Source: Gnetum montanum (taxonomy: Eukaryota; Streptophyta; Gnetopsida; Gnetales; Gnetaceae). From it: DNA of 64,000 nt. The notes under the pieces are model-generated. The model saw only the letters and a list, made by a program, of their open reading frames with translations. It made no database searches and was not told the origin of the DNA. Position 1 is the stretch's first letter. Every line of letters begins with the position of its first letter. Below are positions 1 through 12,100 of this stretch, piece after piece. The DNA lies in NCBI GenBank assembly GCA_015680685.1, contig MNCI01027451.1, forward strand, positions 124,769 through 188,768. Direction: 5' to 3'. Position numbers and translations under genes: made by a program.

Positions 1-74
1 CTAGTAATAATTTTTAAAAATAACTTAAACAGGTTGATGTTTAACGAAAATTATTCTTTGCATTTTATTTTTAG

Positions 75-135
75 AGAACTTCGGGAATGTATTCAAACAT
101 TAGCTGGTATGGTTACAGTCTATCTCAATACACTG
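75..135 (+). CDS. TPC1: TPC1 exon: S4-S5 linker and start of IS5
   Basis: The acceptor is TTTTAG at 69-74 and the donor is GTGAGA at 136. The first base completes an Arg codon, then the frame reads [20 protein letters not shown], matching the RELRD...GM...YLN stretch of plant TPC1. It ends at a codon boundary and joins the next exon after a 242-bp intron. Earlier exons must lie upstream of the window. Confidence 0.88.
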
Positions 136-3100
136 GTGAGAGGGCTTTCTGTTTACTAATAATGTTTCAAACAGTGTTTTGTTATAATGAAATGATTTTA
201 CAATACTCGAGTGTTATTTAAGAGTGTTGTGAAAACACCATATTGCTTACAAATGTGTTTATTGTACTGTTATGCCATGCTAATCTTCTTCCTTTGACAG
301 GATCATATTTTACTTATAATTTTGGTGCTTTGCAAGTGCAATACATATAGTTTTTTCTTTCTTTTTAAATAATGCAGGCTCTTCTGCTTTTATTCCTGCT
401 TTTCTCAAGCTGGGTTGGATATGTAATGTTTGAAGACACCACTCAAGGAAAAGAGATTTTTACATCTTACGGATCAACGTTATATCAGATGTTTGTGCTT
501 TTCACTACATCAAACAATCCAGATGTCTGGATTCCAGCATACAAGTAATGATTTGATATTTATGTGTATTGGTTCTAGACATTTTTTGAATTTCAATTTT
601 AAAATTTATAATCTTTTTTTATTGTCTGCCATGAAGAAATCAATCATGCTTTGGTCATGAAATATATTAATAGGAGGTGGATATTTGGGAAGATAATAAC
701 TTTAGGCTTACTATTCATTCGACTTGCTATACTTGTTTCCCAAGTAATTTGTGTGTTATACTGAAGAACATGGATCATATATCCTAAAGGCAATCATAAA
801 ACTAAAGTTTGTACTTGTCTGGAAACATTAATCACCTCAGAAGACTAATGTGCTTCTAGTAGTTCTGGAAAGGAGATATTAAAAGTGGTTGTTGGCTTGC
901 TGTTGCAGTGCTTCTCTTTAGGATTCAAAGCAAGACATTGGTATTTTCTCTTTGATTTGGTATTTTGCATTATGTTAATTGCCTGAAAGTAGTTAAGTTC
1001 CATCCAAGTTTAATGAAACATAACATGCAATCCTCTGTATTAGCAATGCATAGATATGAGCTCATTCATGTCAACTATTTGTATATTATTTTAGTCAGGA
1101 CTATCTGTGTACATATTCACCCAAAATTTAAATGTAATGTCGATTCCTAGGGAGCAAGATCTAACGCCCAATGCCCCATAACATTGCCCAAAAATGCAAG
1201 GATAAATTTTCCATCAATTAGGCAATCAAACAAATTCGACTTGCAATTTGTCCAGTATTGAGTAATCATTTCAGCTCAAGAATAAAACAAAAACATAGAA
1301 ATTGTTTTGTGCAAGAAGAGAATGCTAATATGACGATTGGCATTGTTAAAAAAATCACTATGCATTTGAAGTGCCAAAACATGTGTAAACTGAAGTAAAA
1401 TCTAATTAGATTCATAGCCTTACAGTATAACAAGAAGTAAACGAACCCCTTCACCCTTACAATATGCATGTAGCGTATCCATAGCGATGATGAATAAGTA
1501 AGGAGAAAGGAGGTCCCCTTGTCTTAGCCCCCGTTAGGGGGAGGAAAACCCCACAGACAACGACCAATGTCAAAAGAATAGGTCCCCAAGGCCTGTATTT
1601 GGATGCAAAGGTTGAACTTGGGTTCAAACCCTTTCTGTGCCATAATGGCAGCCAGGGCATCCCAACTGATGGTATCGTACACTTTCTAAATGTCCAATTT
1701 GATACACATACCCAGGTATCCAGTTTGATGAATCAAGTTCATAACCTCCTGAAGCAGAATAACCTGATCATGAAGATATCTCCCCTTGACGAAACCATCA
1801 TGGTTGTTCCCGACCAAGTGTGTTATCATTGGGGCAAGGCATTGCACCCATGCTAGATCTAAATTGAAACTTGAAGGGAAAGCACTTATGTAAATCCAGA
1901 AGGTCGCATAAGCTTGGTTGTGGTTCCTCTCCTATTCGGCAGGGTTTCCCTCTTTGGCTTTATCTTCCACATATTGGTGAAGCAAATGATGATTTCTTAT
2001 GGAGGGGTTGCCAAGTATTTATACTAGCAAGGGCATGCTAGGGTCAAGCTAATAGGTGATTACTAATGGGTGACTAAAACTCAAAGGAAAAAAAAAATAT
2101 ATAATCCAAATCTAAAATTAAAATATAATAATAATTTTGAAAGGGTTTATTCCCAATGTTTGTTCCCCAAGGTACTACTAGGTACTCATTGTAAGCTAGA
2201 CTAACTCCAAGTATTGCTCAAAGTGCAAACCCAAATATAACTAAGGGGGTACTACCCCATACTACCACTTTAGGAAATAAAATACAAAAATATATTTATT
2301 AATTATCAAACAATCACAAAAGCATGTCACACATACAATAACCAAAGCATACCATATACTTGATGTAGAACCCCATACGCCAATGACCCATCTAGTACTG
2401 GATTCCTAGTCTCTCAAAATTCCAACAAAGAGGTTGCTGCACATATGCTTGAAATAAAATAAAATTGAAATACCAAATACACCTTATAATGGTAATTACA
2501 AGGCACCTAGCTCAGCTATGTAAATAAGCCCTAAACATATCCAAGCAAAGGGTACAATCACAAAGCAAAGCGTAGACAGATAACACATCAAAGGTTCAAA
2601 TCAAAGGACATACAAATTGTGAAGGGGTATCTAGAATAGTGGTGTTACAACACTTCTCCTCTCTTCCACTTCATCCCTCATCAAACTAGCATGGTCTCCC
2701 TAGAAAGATAAAAATAAGAGAAAACCATGACTACTTATAGGATGAAGAGGACTCCAAGGCTTGGGCAAACATTTGTGCACAACAGTTTATGCAATTGGCA
2801 GGGACTAGACATCACATCCCCCAAAAATCTCTCTCTCTCTTCTTTTTTTAATTCATGACATGATTATTACTTGACTTGACAAACAAAGTCATGAATTCAT
2901 GTGTGAGAGTGACAACATCAAAGGGAGCCTCAAGTTTCTATTAAATGAATAATTGCCATTTTTTATCAATTAATATGAAGTAGACAATATATAGATTAAA
3001 AATAGATGTCATTATGAGCATGTTCAAAAAGCAACATCAGTCACACCATCATCTGTTTATGTTTTTGGAGGAAAGGGTTAGGGCTATATTATAATACAAA

Positions 3101-6100
3101 ATGTACATCAAAAGAAAGCAGGGAGAGAGGTCTCCCCCATTGCCAAATAAGCATCAGAACAAAGGGAACAGACAGTTCCAAACTCAAAAATACAAAAAGT
3201 GGCCCCAACATAAAGAATTGATAAAGGCAATTAGGAGTTAAAGAGCCTAGAATATGCCCATGATAGCCCAAGAACCCTAGAACATCAGAGTCTGTCGACA
3301 GATACCACAACCCATTAAGGAAAAGGGAGATTGTCACACCCACAGACAAGCCTTTGTTGCTTGTGGATTTCATCTACAATTCCCTGTTCTTTTACAGAAT
3401 TTATGAAATTCGCATGTTGAAAGGCTTGATACTGTTCCTCTTGTCGTTTTCATTGCTTGGGACTTTGTTGCCGCAGCTTGTCCAGTTGTAGGGATAGGGA
3501 CATTCTTCTAACGTAAGAATGCAATGCTTCTTAGAGGGTTCATTGCCAATGCCCAGATAAGGGCACTTTCCTACTACAAATTATGCGTGGCTATTGGATT
3601 CATAGTGTTCTAGGAAGTGCAGCCTCATTTCCTGTTGCTCTTGATCAACTTGCTTCTTGCTGTGGTTCTCCCCCAATCCCCTTTGGCATCCTTCTTGGGC
3701 CTTCTGTTGTAATTCCTTCTTGATGTTCACATGGAGTTCTTTTTTCAATTTGGCATGCAACACATATTCTTCGATTAATCTTTTTGTTTGGGCCTCAACT
3801 TTTTCGTCTTTTTTGCTGCACCTCCCATTGGAGGCAACCTCCATGTCTTCTTTTTGCATCAATCAGCTGTGCCTGAAATTTTGCTTCTAACTTGACTCTC
3901 AATTGAGTTCTGATGGCCTCAATTGAGCTGCAATTTCATTATCCTAGAAGGCACTTCGGTTTTGGTCATCTGGCCCAGAATGAGCCTTCGAAACCTGGAT
4001 GATATTGGATGAGGAGCGAACCTCTGGGGAGTGTGCAGGGGCAACGGTTGATGTCTGTGAGCCTCTTCCAAGAGCATCAGAACATCACGTTCTTACTTCC
4101 TTTTGTCATTGAATTTTCACTTAACCATCCTCATCCGTCAATAAAAATATATATATTTATCTTGAAATAATAAATAATTAGAAAGAAATTATGAATAAAT
4201 TGTAAATTTTCTTAAATATCTCAATCAAAATTTTAGAGAAGCATTAATCACACCCCCAAATATATCTAAGCTTTACAATAAGTTCAAGTCTAAGTATTTA
4301 ATGTGTAAAGTTCAAGTCTAAGTATTTAATAGAGTATGAAGGCTACATGTACAAATGTGGGGCATTACAAAATTACTGATACTGATATTTTATTATGTCT
4401 GTGTAGACCCAAAGGATTTGTTAGATAAATGAACTTGTGTAAAATACACTAGTAGCAATAAATCCTGAGTACAATAAATGTGTCCAATATTCATGTAACT
4501 TGAACATGTCTTCTATATAATTTCCTATAATGAACTTTGGTAGCTTGAATAGCTCATACAAATATTGATTAATGATTTTCCATTTTCTTTTGAAGAAATC
4601 TATTCTACAACATTCTCATAATACATGTTGTTGATCTTGTACCACTTGCAATAAGCACAATCGACATATTCTATTTTCATGTTGCTCATTGTTCCATTTT
4701 CCAGTTTCCACTTGGAGATGGTGTGATCCTATTCTTAGTATATTAATTAGTGCTCTCATGGATATTGAAGTTATTGTATGTAGATATTCTATTTCATCAT
4801 ATCTGCGTCTAATATTTTGCCAGTAACAGAGGGAGGAAAGATCCCATGGTAATGGGGAAGAAACCCTAAACCACTTCAAGCAACAACAGAGGTTGCAACC
4901 AAAGCAAATACAGAAGGTGATAGAGGGTCTTTTTGTGTAGGCACCTGGATGACTTGAAGAGATTTGATGTTCAACTTTCCATCAACACCTGAAACCGCAT
5001 GGATTGGGGAATGAACAAAATGATATGTCTGAATCAATCATTGAAGCCAAGACACGCAAGGGTGAAATGCAAAGTCCTCCTTTTGACTTTGTTATATGCC
5101 TTTGCCAAATCTAGTTTGAGGAAACAAATGTTGAAGCCTAGTGAATCACTTCATGTGCTAACACAGCATTATTTATTATGGAACAACCAAGGGTGAAGCT
5201 AGCTCATCCTCCTCAAGAACCTTAGAGAGAAGCAACTGGAGATGAAGGAGAATGAACTTAGAGGATCTTTTATATCCTATTGGACAAACAGATAAGGCGA
5301 TAGTCTGTTGGCGTAAGAGGTTGGTCCATTTTAGGCAAGAGGACAGGTTGAGTGTTGTTCCAGGCTTTCGGAAGATTCCATGTCAGAATCTAGACATCAA
5401 GATTAAGAAATTCAAAATTCCACTTATCAGGGTATGGTGATTTGCTAGATGGGGAAGATTGAACCAGCTTTCAAATTTCTCCTTAAGAGAGGGGTGTCTG
5501 TAGCCAGGTGGCACATATTCCATTAGCTGAGGAAACTTAGAAAACAGAATACACCAAAATTAGACATAGCATTTCACATGTTCATAATTTTAAGCATCAC
5601 AATTATGATATACCTAATACTCCTGATTCATGGGTCACGTTTCTTCAACTTGAGGCATACGTCAAGTTCCTTAGCAGTGTATATATCGTTCTTAATATTT
5701 TAAAATCATTAATGGTATTTTTCTTATCAGAAAACATGTCTGTTTAAGCCCTTGAGGTATGGTGTAAAGCATCGTTTTTTTTAGAGGCCTGATCACTCAA
5801 ATAAAATAGCAAATATTTGCATATCCATATTTTTTCAACTATTTCAACAAGTGTCATCATCATCATCAACATCATCCTAGCCTTGTTCCAACTAACTATT
5901 GTAACAAGCATATTTAGGCATATTTTTTAGCAAGCATTTAATATTTAAAAGAAGTCTGAAAATAGAATACTTGGAATTATAACTAAAAGTAAACCCAATA
6001 TAAAAATTTATTAATGTTGCAACCAATCAGTTATATCAAAATCCAAATGTCAGTACTAAACCATAAGCAACCTCACAACAAAGTGCACACATAAACACTA

Positions 6101-9100
6101 AAATAATCATCAAGACCAAAATTTAAAAATTGGTTGTTCGTTACATTATATCATCGAATAGTTCATATGCATAATATAAACTTGATGCCCTTCATGTTTG
6201 TGTAAATGTTTTTTTTTTTAAATAAAAAATGAAATCAATATAGGAGCATGTGTTATGAAACGTATAGGTAAAAGCTTGTTTCATGGTAAATTAAGTTAAA
6301 TATCACTTGAGTGAAAAAAACGTTTTTGTGTTGTAGCTAGCAAATAAAAGCATGAAGAGGACAACATATGATTTCTGAATTTTTTAAAAACACTTTAAAA
6401 ATCCTTTAACATTGTTTGATTTCTTTATAAAAATGAGCATTCTGCACACTCCCTCCCCATGGACAGTAACAGTGAAGAAGATGTTGATTGTATCAATTTT
6501 ACCAAACTGAAGTTGGTTATGACATGAAGTCTGTGATGCAGGGCTTCTCGCGTGTCATGTCTGTTTTTTGTAATATACATTCTGTTTGGTGTATATTTCA
6601 TTACAAACCTTATCCTTGCTGTTGTATATGACAGTTTCAAACAACAGGTAATGATTTTCTTGAAAGTACTTTCCATTTTGCTTCGTCAAAATTGTGCATT
6701 GTAAGTTATATTGATCTAAAGTTTTTTGCAGCTTGCTAATACGGTAGCCAAAAAAGATGCTTTGAAAGAAGCTATGTTGTCGAGAGCATTTGATTATATT
6801 GATCAAGAGGTAAGCTGTGCTTCGTTGCAATCAGACTTTCATGGTATTGAAGAGTCAAATGCAGGTTTGCCTTATTGTGTACTTTCTGCTTATTTCTGCT
6901 CAGAAATGTGGCTTTTTGAGCAAAAATCAATGCAATAGGCTCTTGCATGAGTTGACCAAGTACAGGTATGTATAGAATATTGATATTGTTATAAATTCAA
7001 ATAAGCAATTTTGTTTGTAAAATTTTATTTTCTTTTCTTTTAAAAGCACAAGAAACATTTCATTAGTGAAGTTGTAAAGGATCCTTGATTATATTCCTTG
7101 GTTGATATGCCCAAGGTCCCAACTTCTAGTGTTATTATCACTTGTTTGATATCTAACGTCTTAAAAGGTTTCAATGGCTGAAAGATAGAGATAGAAACAC
7201 TAGATTCTGCTTCGCGTAGGCAAAAGCTAGGCATGAGTCCAAAAGAATCCACCACGTGGTCCACCAGGGCAAAAATATCACATAAACATCTGAAATTGCT
7301 CAGGTACTGCAAGAGTATTGGGCTGACATTTGGGGACATAGGGACACTCTTCCCATTTCTTCCCCAATCTGGCCGGTGGTGGGAGAAGAAGAGAACAAAA
7401 AATTGTTGATCCCTTTTACCTTGGTTGAGCTGGAATGGGCCTTGGCTTTTCTGAAGAATGCTAGTGCCTTGGGTCTTGATGGATGGCCCATTGAATTCCT
7501 TAAGGAATACATGGATATCCTGGGCAGCAATATCCTCAACACTTTCAATTTGATGCTCTAGTGGTGGCAGGTGACACTTGAGATCAATTGCTTCCCAAAT
7601 TCTTCTTGTGTCGAAGGTCGTCAACCCCATAGAGCTGTCCTAGTTTAGGACTAGGGTTTGTAACACATTGCTCCATCATTTCACCAAGATGTTGATCCGG
7701 TGGTTGGCGTTGCTAATGCTGGTCCTTGTAGGACCCCTAATAACCACCCTCTAAAAATTAGCACTTTTTTTTTCTTTTCCAGTCCTCTCAAAACATGGGA
7801 TTATACTTACATTAGCAACTAATAAGGATGTGACTCATAATGATGGGATGATTATAGGTCATACGTACCTCTTTCCTTCATTAGACTTAATAAATTATTG
7901 ATATGAGGCGACCTTGCCACTTCTCATAATCCTGAGAATTGATGCATCTATTGCATATTGTCTGTCTTTGGTAGCGTTATGATGCCTTAAAAACTAGTTT
8001 TGTCTAAGGTGATTGCTAACACTCTACATCACTTGCGAAGCTAGAAAATGTCAAACATTTGTGTGACTCGCTTGTTTGAAGTTTTATTTTACAAGCAACA
8101 CCAACAGATATGGTTGGATATACTCATAGTCCTCTACTATGTTTTTGTCATACAAGATCATTTAGTCTATAATAGGCTTCAAACAATGGTTGAGGATAAA
8201 AAATGTATAGGTTTCAACAACTTTGCCTATGCAATGTGGCTTTGCATTCCCACATTGAGGGCCATCCAACTCAAAGAATCTGGTCACCATTTGGTTGTGA
8301 GTTAGGTTATCTTTAGGTTCTAAACTACACAAACAAGGCTTGGCTCAACCATCATTTTGGGACTACACCTCAATATACCCTTGAGATAGGTGACTTGGGA
8401 TCATACATGAGAAAGATACACACTTATGAATGGCGCTTGCATCATTGAAAACCTTCGGGTGTTGTGCAACTCAACCCCATTGGGTCTAATGGCTCAGGAT
8501 ATTAAGCCGAAGTAAGCATATGTACGGGTAGGGTTGGATAGTGATGCTTATCTTCACATCCAAGGTGTATGCAAAATAAATAAACAATGCAACCCATCCA
8601 TTCAAGGTATGGGGATGAATATATATTATGATTAAAATGATTAGTTAATGATCCCTAAAAATACTACATGCTTCACACAATGTACACCAATCAAACGTGT
8701 GATCCACCTAATTACTAACTGCGAGTTCAGGTGAATTGCTTATCCTAGGGCCCAAAGGGCTTCTAATCATAATTCATGTGGGTTACTTTTATGAAGAGCA
8801 AATAAACATACATGATCACATATTTTCTTTCTTTCCTTTTTTTGCACAAATAAAATAATATGATTGCTAATAAATTAATGGGGTTAGCACATTTTACCAA
8901 AAATAAATGAACAATATTCACTTTGCATAAAAGGAAAATCTAAGTATGACAAATTGTACAAACATTCATGTAATGAAAGACTTACTCCAAGGAGACCTCC
9001 AACCTTCCAAGATGTAGTATTCCCATCATCCAAATGAAAGAAGTAATTGTGCATCTCAAGTGTATTTTAAATGTCATATAAGAGCTAGCTCACATTGTAC

Positions 9101-12100
9101 AATGGAGAGAATTACAATAGTTAGAGTTTGTTTGTCATTGGAGAATCAGCCAATCTTTTCCTCATTTTTCAGACATCCAACATTGGGCAAACAAAGTCTG
9201 AAAGTAGGGCCTAAATTTTTAGCAATCAAATCTGTGTTTAAGGGAGATGGAGGGCCTAAAAACAAATATGAGATTATAATCCACATAGCTCATGGGAGTT
9301 AGGTTTTATTTTGATCCTTGTTTTGTTTTTCTCCCCTTTTAGCCTAAGGTATCTTTCAGGCTTTGCAATATCAATGTTTGGGAGATAGGAGCTTGGGAAA
9401 TAGATTACCAACAAAAAAAAAATGATAATAATAATAGTAACAATGATAGGCAGTGCGGCCACAGGATACGCTACTGTGGCTAATTATCCACAAATTCTAC
9501 TAGAGCAGAGCACAGCTTGAGACTAGTGTGCAGGGGGATGTAGGGGCATCATCATCTATGCCCCCTCAGGAATAGGGGAGATTATTTTTTTTGAGAATGA
9601 GGAGCTATCGGTGAGGGCGGTGAATACTGAGTTCTATCAATTGTTGGAGGATACAGTGGCATGGGTGAGGGAGGAAGAGAGGAGCCATTGGGAGGTGGTC
9701 ATCATCCAACATATGAGGGACGTTTATGCGAAGACCTTGGCTGAGTAGCGATGCCATAAGGAGTAGTTGGAGCTTCTTAGGTGGCAGGTGGTGTGCTACA
9801 AAGCCCATCGGTGGCATGAGAAGGAAGAGGAGTTTCGCAGGGAGATCCAGGTCGAGATTATGTAGGAGGAGGAGTTGTGGTGCCAGGATGCTGTTGAGAA
9901 GGAGGAGGCTACCCTTAGGTGTAGGTTTTGTGATGGTTGATGGCTGGTCGCTACCCTTATATGCTTATGGGCATCAACAAGGAGGCTTCCTGGGTTGATC
10001 TGAGACAACATATCTGGTTAATTGCTGCTAAGTATCATTTGGATAAGAAAAGGATATGCCTGAAAGTGATTCGAGATTTTCCTGAATCCATATAGGTGAC
10101 CAATTTTGTTGCGTACAAGCATCTACGGGCAATTTTGGACTGGGTCCACTTCAAAGTGAACTGCAGATGCCCGTGTTGCACTCTCTTGCACCACATGTTT
10201 TTGTTTCTTTTGTTTCTGTTTTGTGGTTATGGGCTTGGCCTATGTTGGGTCTGGCTTTGTTGGTTTGGGTTTGTTTGGGTGATGATTTTTTCCCTAGTTT
10301 TGCACTGTTGATCTGGGGTATGTGGTTTGGGGGTACCTGAATAGGCTTGCTAGAGGGGGAAGTTCTCTCCCTGGTTTTTGGATGGGGTCATCTTTGTACA
10401 TATGCTGATTGTACATTTGCTGTTTTTGATGGAATTTTACCTGACCTTTTTCCAGAAAAAAAGTCCGTTCTTTTTCTCAGGATAAAACAGAGATTAGATA
10501 ATCTCTAAATTCCTTTTTTCCTTAAAAAAAGAAGCAAAGGAAGATTCTGTGTGTGATGGTTGTCATTTACATTTTTACCATATCTAAGAAATCAGAAAAC
10601 AGTAAATGCTTACTAGATAATAACAAAATGAAAAAGGATGGCAGTCTCTATGCTAGCATTACTAAAGAATCAAAATTATGATTTTATGGAGTAGAGAACG
10701 AACAAAATATTATGTGCTCATGTACAATATGGAAAGGAGAAACAACAATAAACAGTGAACACTAAGTTTGAAACACCATGATGGATTAACATGGTTCCAA
10801 ACTTTAACATCTTCATTAATAAATTTTCCAGCCTCTCATGCTTTCAGATTGAGAAAAATGTATTTTTGGACAAAAGGACCATTTAACAACAATTTGGGAC
10901 ATGACAACTCTCTTAGAAACCCCTCAAAATTGACTAAAAAATGATCAATAAAACAAAACATGTGCAGTTAACAAACGACACGAAAAATCCTCATATGCAT
11001 AGCTTTATTTCTTTTTAATATTAAGATGAGTACTCACTAGACCCTTTGGCCATCTGTTGCACTACACCAAGTCTTTCTAACCTTACAGCATCTTGTAGCC
11101 CACACAAGAAGAACAAAAGTGTTGGATAAAATGGTGGGGCTAACACCATGAAGCACCTCCAAGAACTAAGCCCTTGTAGCTAACACAAGAGATCACCAGC
11201 CTTGGATAGAATGATGGTAGGCATTTCTTTTATAGAACAAAAATGATCACAAAATAAAATAAAATAAAAATGAAATACCAAGTGCACATGATAAAAGAAA
11301 ATGCTAACTCATAAGCCCAAAACATGCATACCAAAAATCAAATCCAAGACACATAGGAGACTCCATGCATGACTTATAACTCACAAGAAATCCCACATGC
11401 CTTCATGAAATAATCCCCACTTGTGCAAAACCAATACAACTTTAAACACCGACAAAAAAAAAAAGAAGAATTGTACAACAAGGGTTTGAAGTGCACACCT
11501 TTAAAGTTGAACTTAGCTAATTTGGGGAGGGAGAAGACACCTGAAATTTCGATTGTTATCCAGCCAATGGTCTCAAGAAATCAGCTTTAAATTGTAGATC
11601 CAAGGTGCTGCCAAAATCTTCTTACAAAATCAGAGAAAATAGTCTCTTAAATCAGCCAAACAGTTTCCAAAAATCAGTCCCAAAAAAGTCTCCAACAGCA
11701 AAAACAAAATCCACCTCGCAAGAGCCCACAAGAACACTTAAGATAGCCCAAGAGATGGCTGACCACAAGCAAGGAACAACCACTCTTTCTTTTATCTTCT
11801 CAACTCCTCACCCCTCCAACTAGCATAGTCTCTCCTTCCTTGGCCCAAAAGTGAAAATAAGAGCAAACACCTCCTCTATTTATAGGATGGAGAAGACCTT
11901 AGGGCTTGGGTAAAGACTTGTGCACAAGAGTTTACACAATGGGCAAATAATAGACAGCCCATTCTTCAAAAATTCTTTTTTTATTCATGGCATCATTGCT
12001 ACTTGACTTGGACAAGCAAGCTCTCATGAGCGAAGACATGTGAAATCGGCAACACTCAAGAGAGTCACATGGCCCCTATTAAATGAGTCCTTTGTCCCTT

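Noticed and set aside
430-660. Small ORF starting at 430
   Set aside because: Its start overlaps the TPC1 exon 378-544 in a different frame and it runs into the intron; no independent support.
7040-7630. 196-codon minus-strand open frame
   Set aside because: It is the antisense of a recognisable plus-strand LINE reverse transcriptase segment ([27 protein letters not shown]) and has no family features.
8048-8305. 85-codon plus-strand frame
   Set aside because: No recognisable motif, no second copy and nothing in the context suggests a gene; chance length in AT-rich DNA.
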